Assembly: GCF_025465275.1 (NCBI RefSeq)
Contig: NZ_JAODNK010000157.1
Location: forward strand, 1-58,899
Length of the DNA: 58,899 nucleotides
Direction: 5' to 3'
Origin: Nocardia sp.
Lineage (GTDB): Bacteria; Actinomycetota; Actinomycetes; Mycobacteriales; Mycobacteriaceae
Under the pieces are notes generated by a model that worked only from the letters and a program-made list of their open reading frames with translations, ran no database searches and was not told the origin of the DNA. A program made the translations under genes and the position numbers. Below are positions 57,725-58,899 of the stretch, one piece after another. How positions within the stretch are numbered: position 1 is the first letter of the stretch; each line of letters begins with the position of its first letter.

Positions 57725-58822
57725 TTAGTCCGCCCAGACGCTTTCGATCGGAGTGCCCGCGTTCGGCGGCGGAGTCGGGATGCCGCCCGGCGTGCGGGAG
57801 AAGCGCGGCGCCGGTGCGTGCTGCACGACGCCGTCGATCTCGATGAGCCCCGAACGCGCCACAATGTGCGGATTCTGTTCCGCTTCAGTGAAAGTCAGCA
57901 CGGGGGTGGTGCAGGCATCGGTGTTCTCGAAGATCGCCCACCACTCGTCGCGGGTCCTGGTCTTGAACTTCTCGGTGAACAGCTTGCGCAACTGGTCCTG
58001 GCCGTTGGGGTCGAGCTGGAAGGGCAGGCCCTCCGAATCGATCTCCAGGCCCTTCAGCATTTCGGCGTAGAACTGCGGCTCGATGCAGCCGACCGCCATG
58101 TACTTGCCGTCGGAGGTCTCATAGGTGTCGTAGAAGGCCATGCCGGTGTCGAGCAGGTTGGTGCCGCGCTCATCGGACCACAGGCCCATGCCCTTCATGC
58201 CCCAGATCATGTGCGAAAGGGCAAGCGCCCCATCGATCATGGCGGAGTCGATGACCTGCCCCTTACCGGAGTTCTGCCGTTCCACCAGCGCGGCGAGAAT
58301 GCCGAAGACCAGGAACATGGAGCCGCCACCGAAGTCGCCCACCATATTCAGCGGCGGCACGGGGCGTTCGCCCTTGCGCCCGATGGCATTCAGCACACCG
58401 GTCAGCGAGATGTAGTTGATGTCGTGCCCGGCGCGATCGGCCATCGGCCCGTCCTGGCCCCAGCCGGTCATGCGGCCGTACACCAGTCGCGGATTGCGCT
58501 CGAGCGCCGTCTCGGGGCCCAGGCCCATGCGCTCGGTGACGCCCGGGCGGAAGCCCTCGATGAGCACATCGGCCTTCTCGACGAGCCCGAGCACCTTCTC
58601 GATATCGGCCGGATCCTTCAGATTCGCCTCGACGATGGTGCGGCCACGCCACTGCGGCCGCTCCATGAAGCCGGGGAACTGGTTCGGCCGCTGCACCCGG
58701 ACCACGTCCGCGCCGAGGTCCGCGAGCAGCAGCGCCGCGTGCGGACCGGGGCCGATCCCGGCCAGTTCAACAACCCGGACGCCCGCGAGCGGGCCCTGCT
58801 TGGCGGTGGATGGAGTGCTCAC
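57725..58822 (-). CDS. Alpha-methylacyl-CoA racemase-like CaiB/BaiF CoA-transferase family protein
   Basis: 365 residues. The catalytic residues of the mycobacterial racemase (His126, Asp156, Glu241) align at His133 (GHDINYISL), Asp163 (MVGDFGGGS) and Glu248 (GCIEPQFY), all offset by seven. The N-terminal GVRVVELAGIGPGPHAALLLADLGAD is typical of the class III CoA-transferase fold. It would interconvert (2R)- and (2S)-2-methylacyl-CoA in branched-lipid or sterol side-chain breakdown. The end of the window (58823-58899) is upstream and shows nothing else. Confidence 0.92.
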   Translation of the reverse strand: MSTPSTAKQGPLAGVRVVELAGIGPGPHAALLLADLGADVVRVQRPNQFPGFMERPQWRGRTIVEANLKDPADIEKVLGLVEKADVLIEGFRPGVTERMGLGPETALERNPRLVYGRMTGWGQDGPMADRAGHDINYISLTGVLNAIGRKGERPVPPLNMVGDFGGGSMFLVFGILAALVERQNSGKGQVIDSAMIDGALALSHMIWGMKGMGLWSDERGTNLLDTGMAFYDTYETSDGKYMAVGCIEPQFYAEMLKGLEIDSEGLPFQLDPNGQDQLRKLFTEKFKTRTRDEWWAIFENTDACTTPVLTFTEAEQNPHIVARSGLIEIDGVVQHAPAPRFSRTPGGIPTPPPNAGTPIESVWAD

Positions 58823-58899
58823 GCCCTACCTCGGTTCATCGTCGATCCCAGTGCGCACCGGCTCACAACACCGGTGTTGACGGTATGACAATAACGCGG

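Overview
The window is high-GC actinobacterial DNA from a mycolic-acid-producing relative of Mycobacterium, most likely Nocardia or a close genus. The evidence is a dnaK-grpE-dnaJ-hspR operon with an HspR (HAIR) operator, a ClpB with the same operator, a fused HadA/HadB-type dehydratase, an alpha-methylacyl-CoA racemase, a GH76 hydrolase, an EmbR-like SARP-FHA regulator, and gene content that, from memory, tracks M. tuberculosis Rv0350-Rv0385 (dnaK operon, purA, Rv0358-Rv0361-like genes, fba, DedA, GH76, TrmH, pyrE, Rv0383c-like, clpB, Rv0385-like flavohemoprotein) in a rearranged order. The genus is inferred; no rRNA or tRNA gene is visible.

Layout. 1-5.7 kb: an MFS exporter (cut by the left edge) divergent from a MarR regulator, a haloalkane dehalogenase, an ECF-type sigma factor, an LLM-type F420-dependent oxidoreductase, a small secreted protein and a tandem DUF1707 membrane protein. 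5.7-17.8 kb: the heat-shock block. The dnaK operon and clpB carry the same promoter pattern (GGAA[T/C]-N17-CGTTGG) plus HAIR sites. They flank two flavohemoproteins, a globin-less reductase paralogue and a quinone-reductase-like enzyme. 18-24 kb: membrane/secreted proteins, an SDR, pyrE, a FabH-like ketosynthase and a YhhN-family protein. 23.7-29.6 kb: a kinase/permease pair, a Uma2-like protein and a two-component system. 29.8-37.9 kb: TrmH methyltransferase, GH76, two DedA proteins, fba, the EmbR-like regulator, an HPr-like protein lacking the phospho-histidine, and a DUF4185 secreted protein. 38-46.8 kb: fused HadAB, a very long Gly/Gln/Pro-rich membrane protein, DUF3151, FUSC transporter, site-2-protease-like enzyme, Rv0358-like protein and purA. 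47-58.9 kb: MocR regulator, alkyltransferase, three Gly/Ala-rich secreted proteins, a large LAL regulator, XRE regulator, YceI protein and a CaiB-family racemase.

The most unusual signals are non-coding. (1) Three convergent intergenic gaps carry arrays of an 8-bp core (CCG[A/C]ACAG or its complement) repeated on a strict 19- or 20-bp register, in places folding into long hairpins. (2) Two copies of an approximately 110-bp element, before the DUF5666-like gene and before purA, form the same long stem with compensatory base changes, which suggests selection on base pairing. (3) A 32-bp palindromic repeat sits at three gene 3' ends. Among proteins, the flavohemoprotein triad, the HPr-like protein without its active His, and the Gly/Ala-rich secreted trio are the best candidates for undescribed biology.
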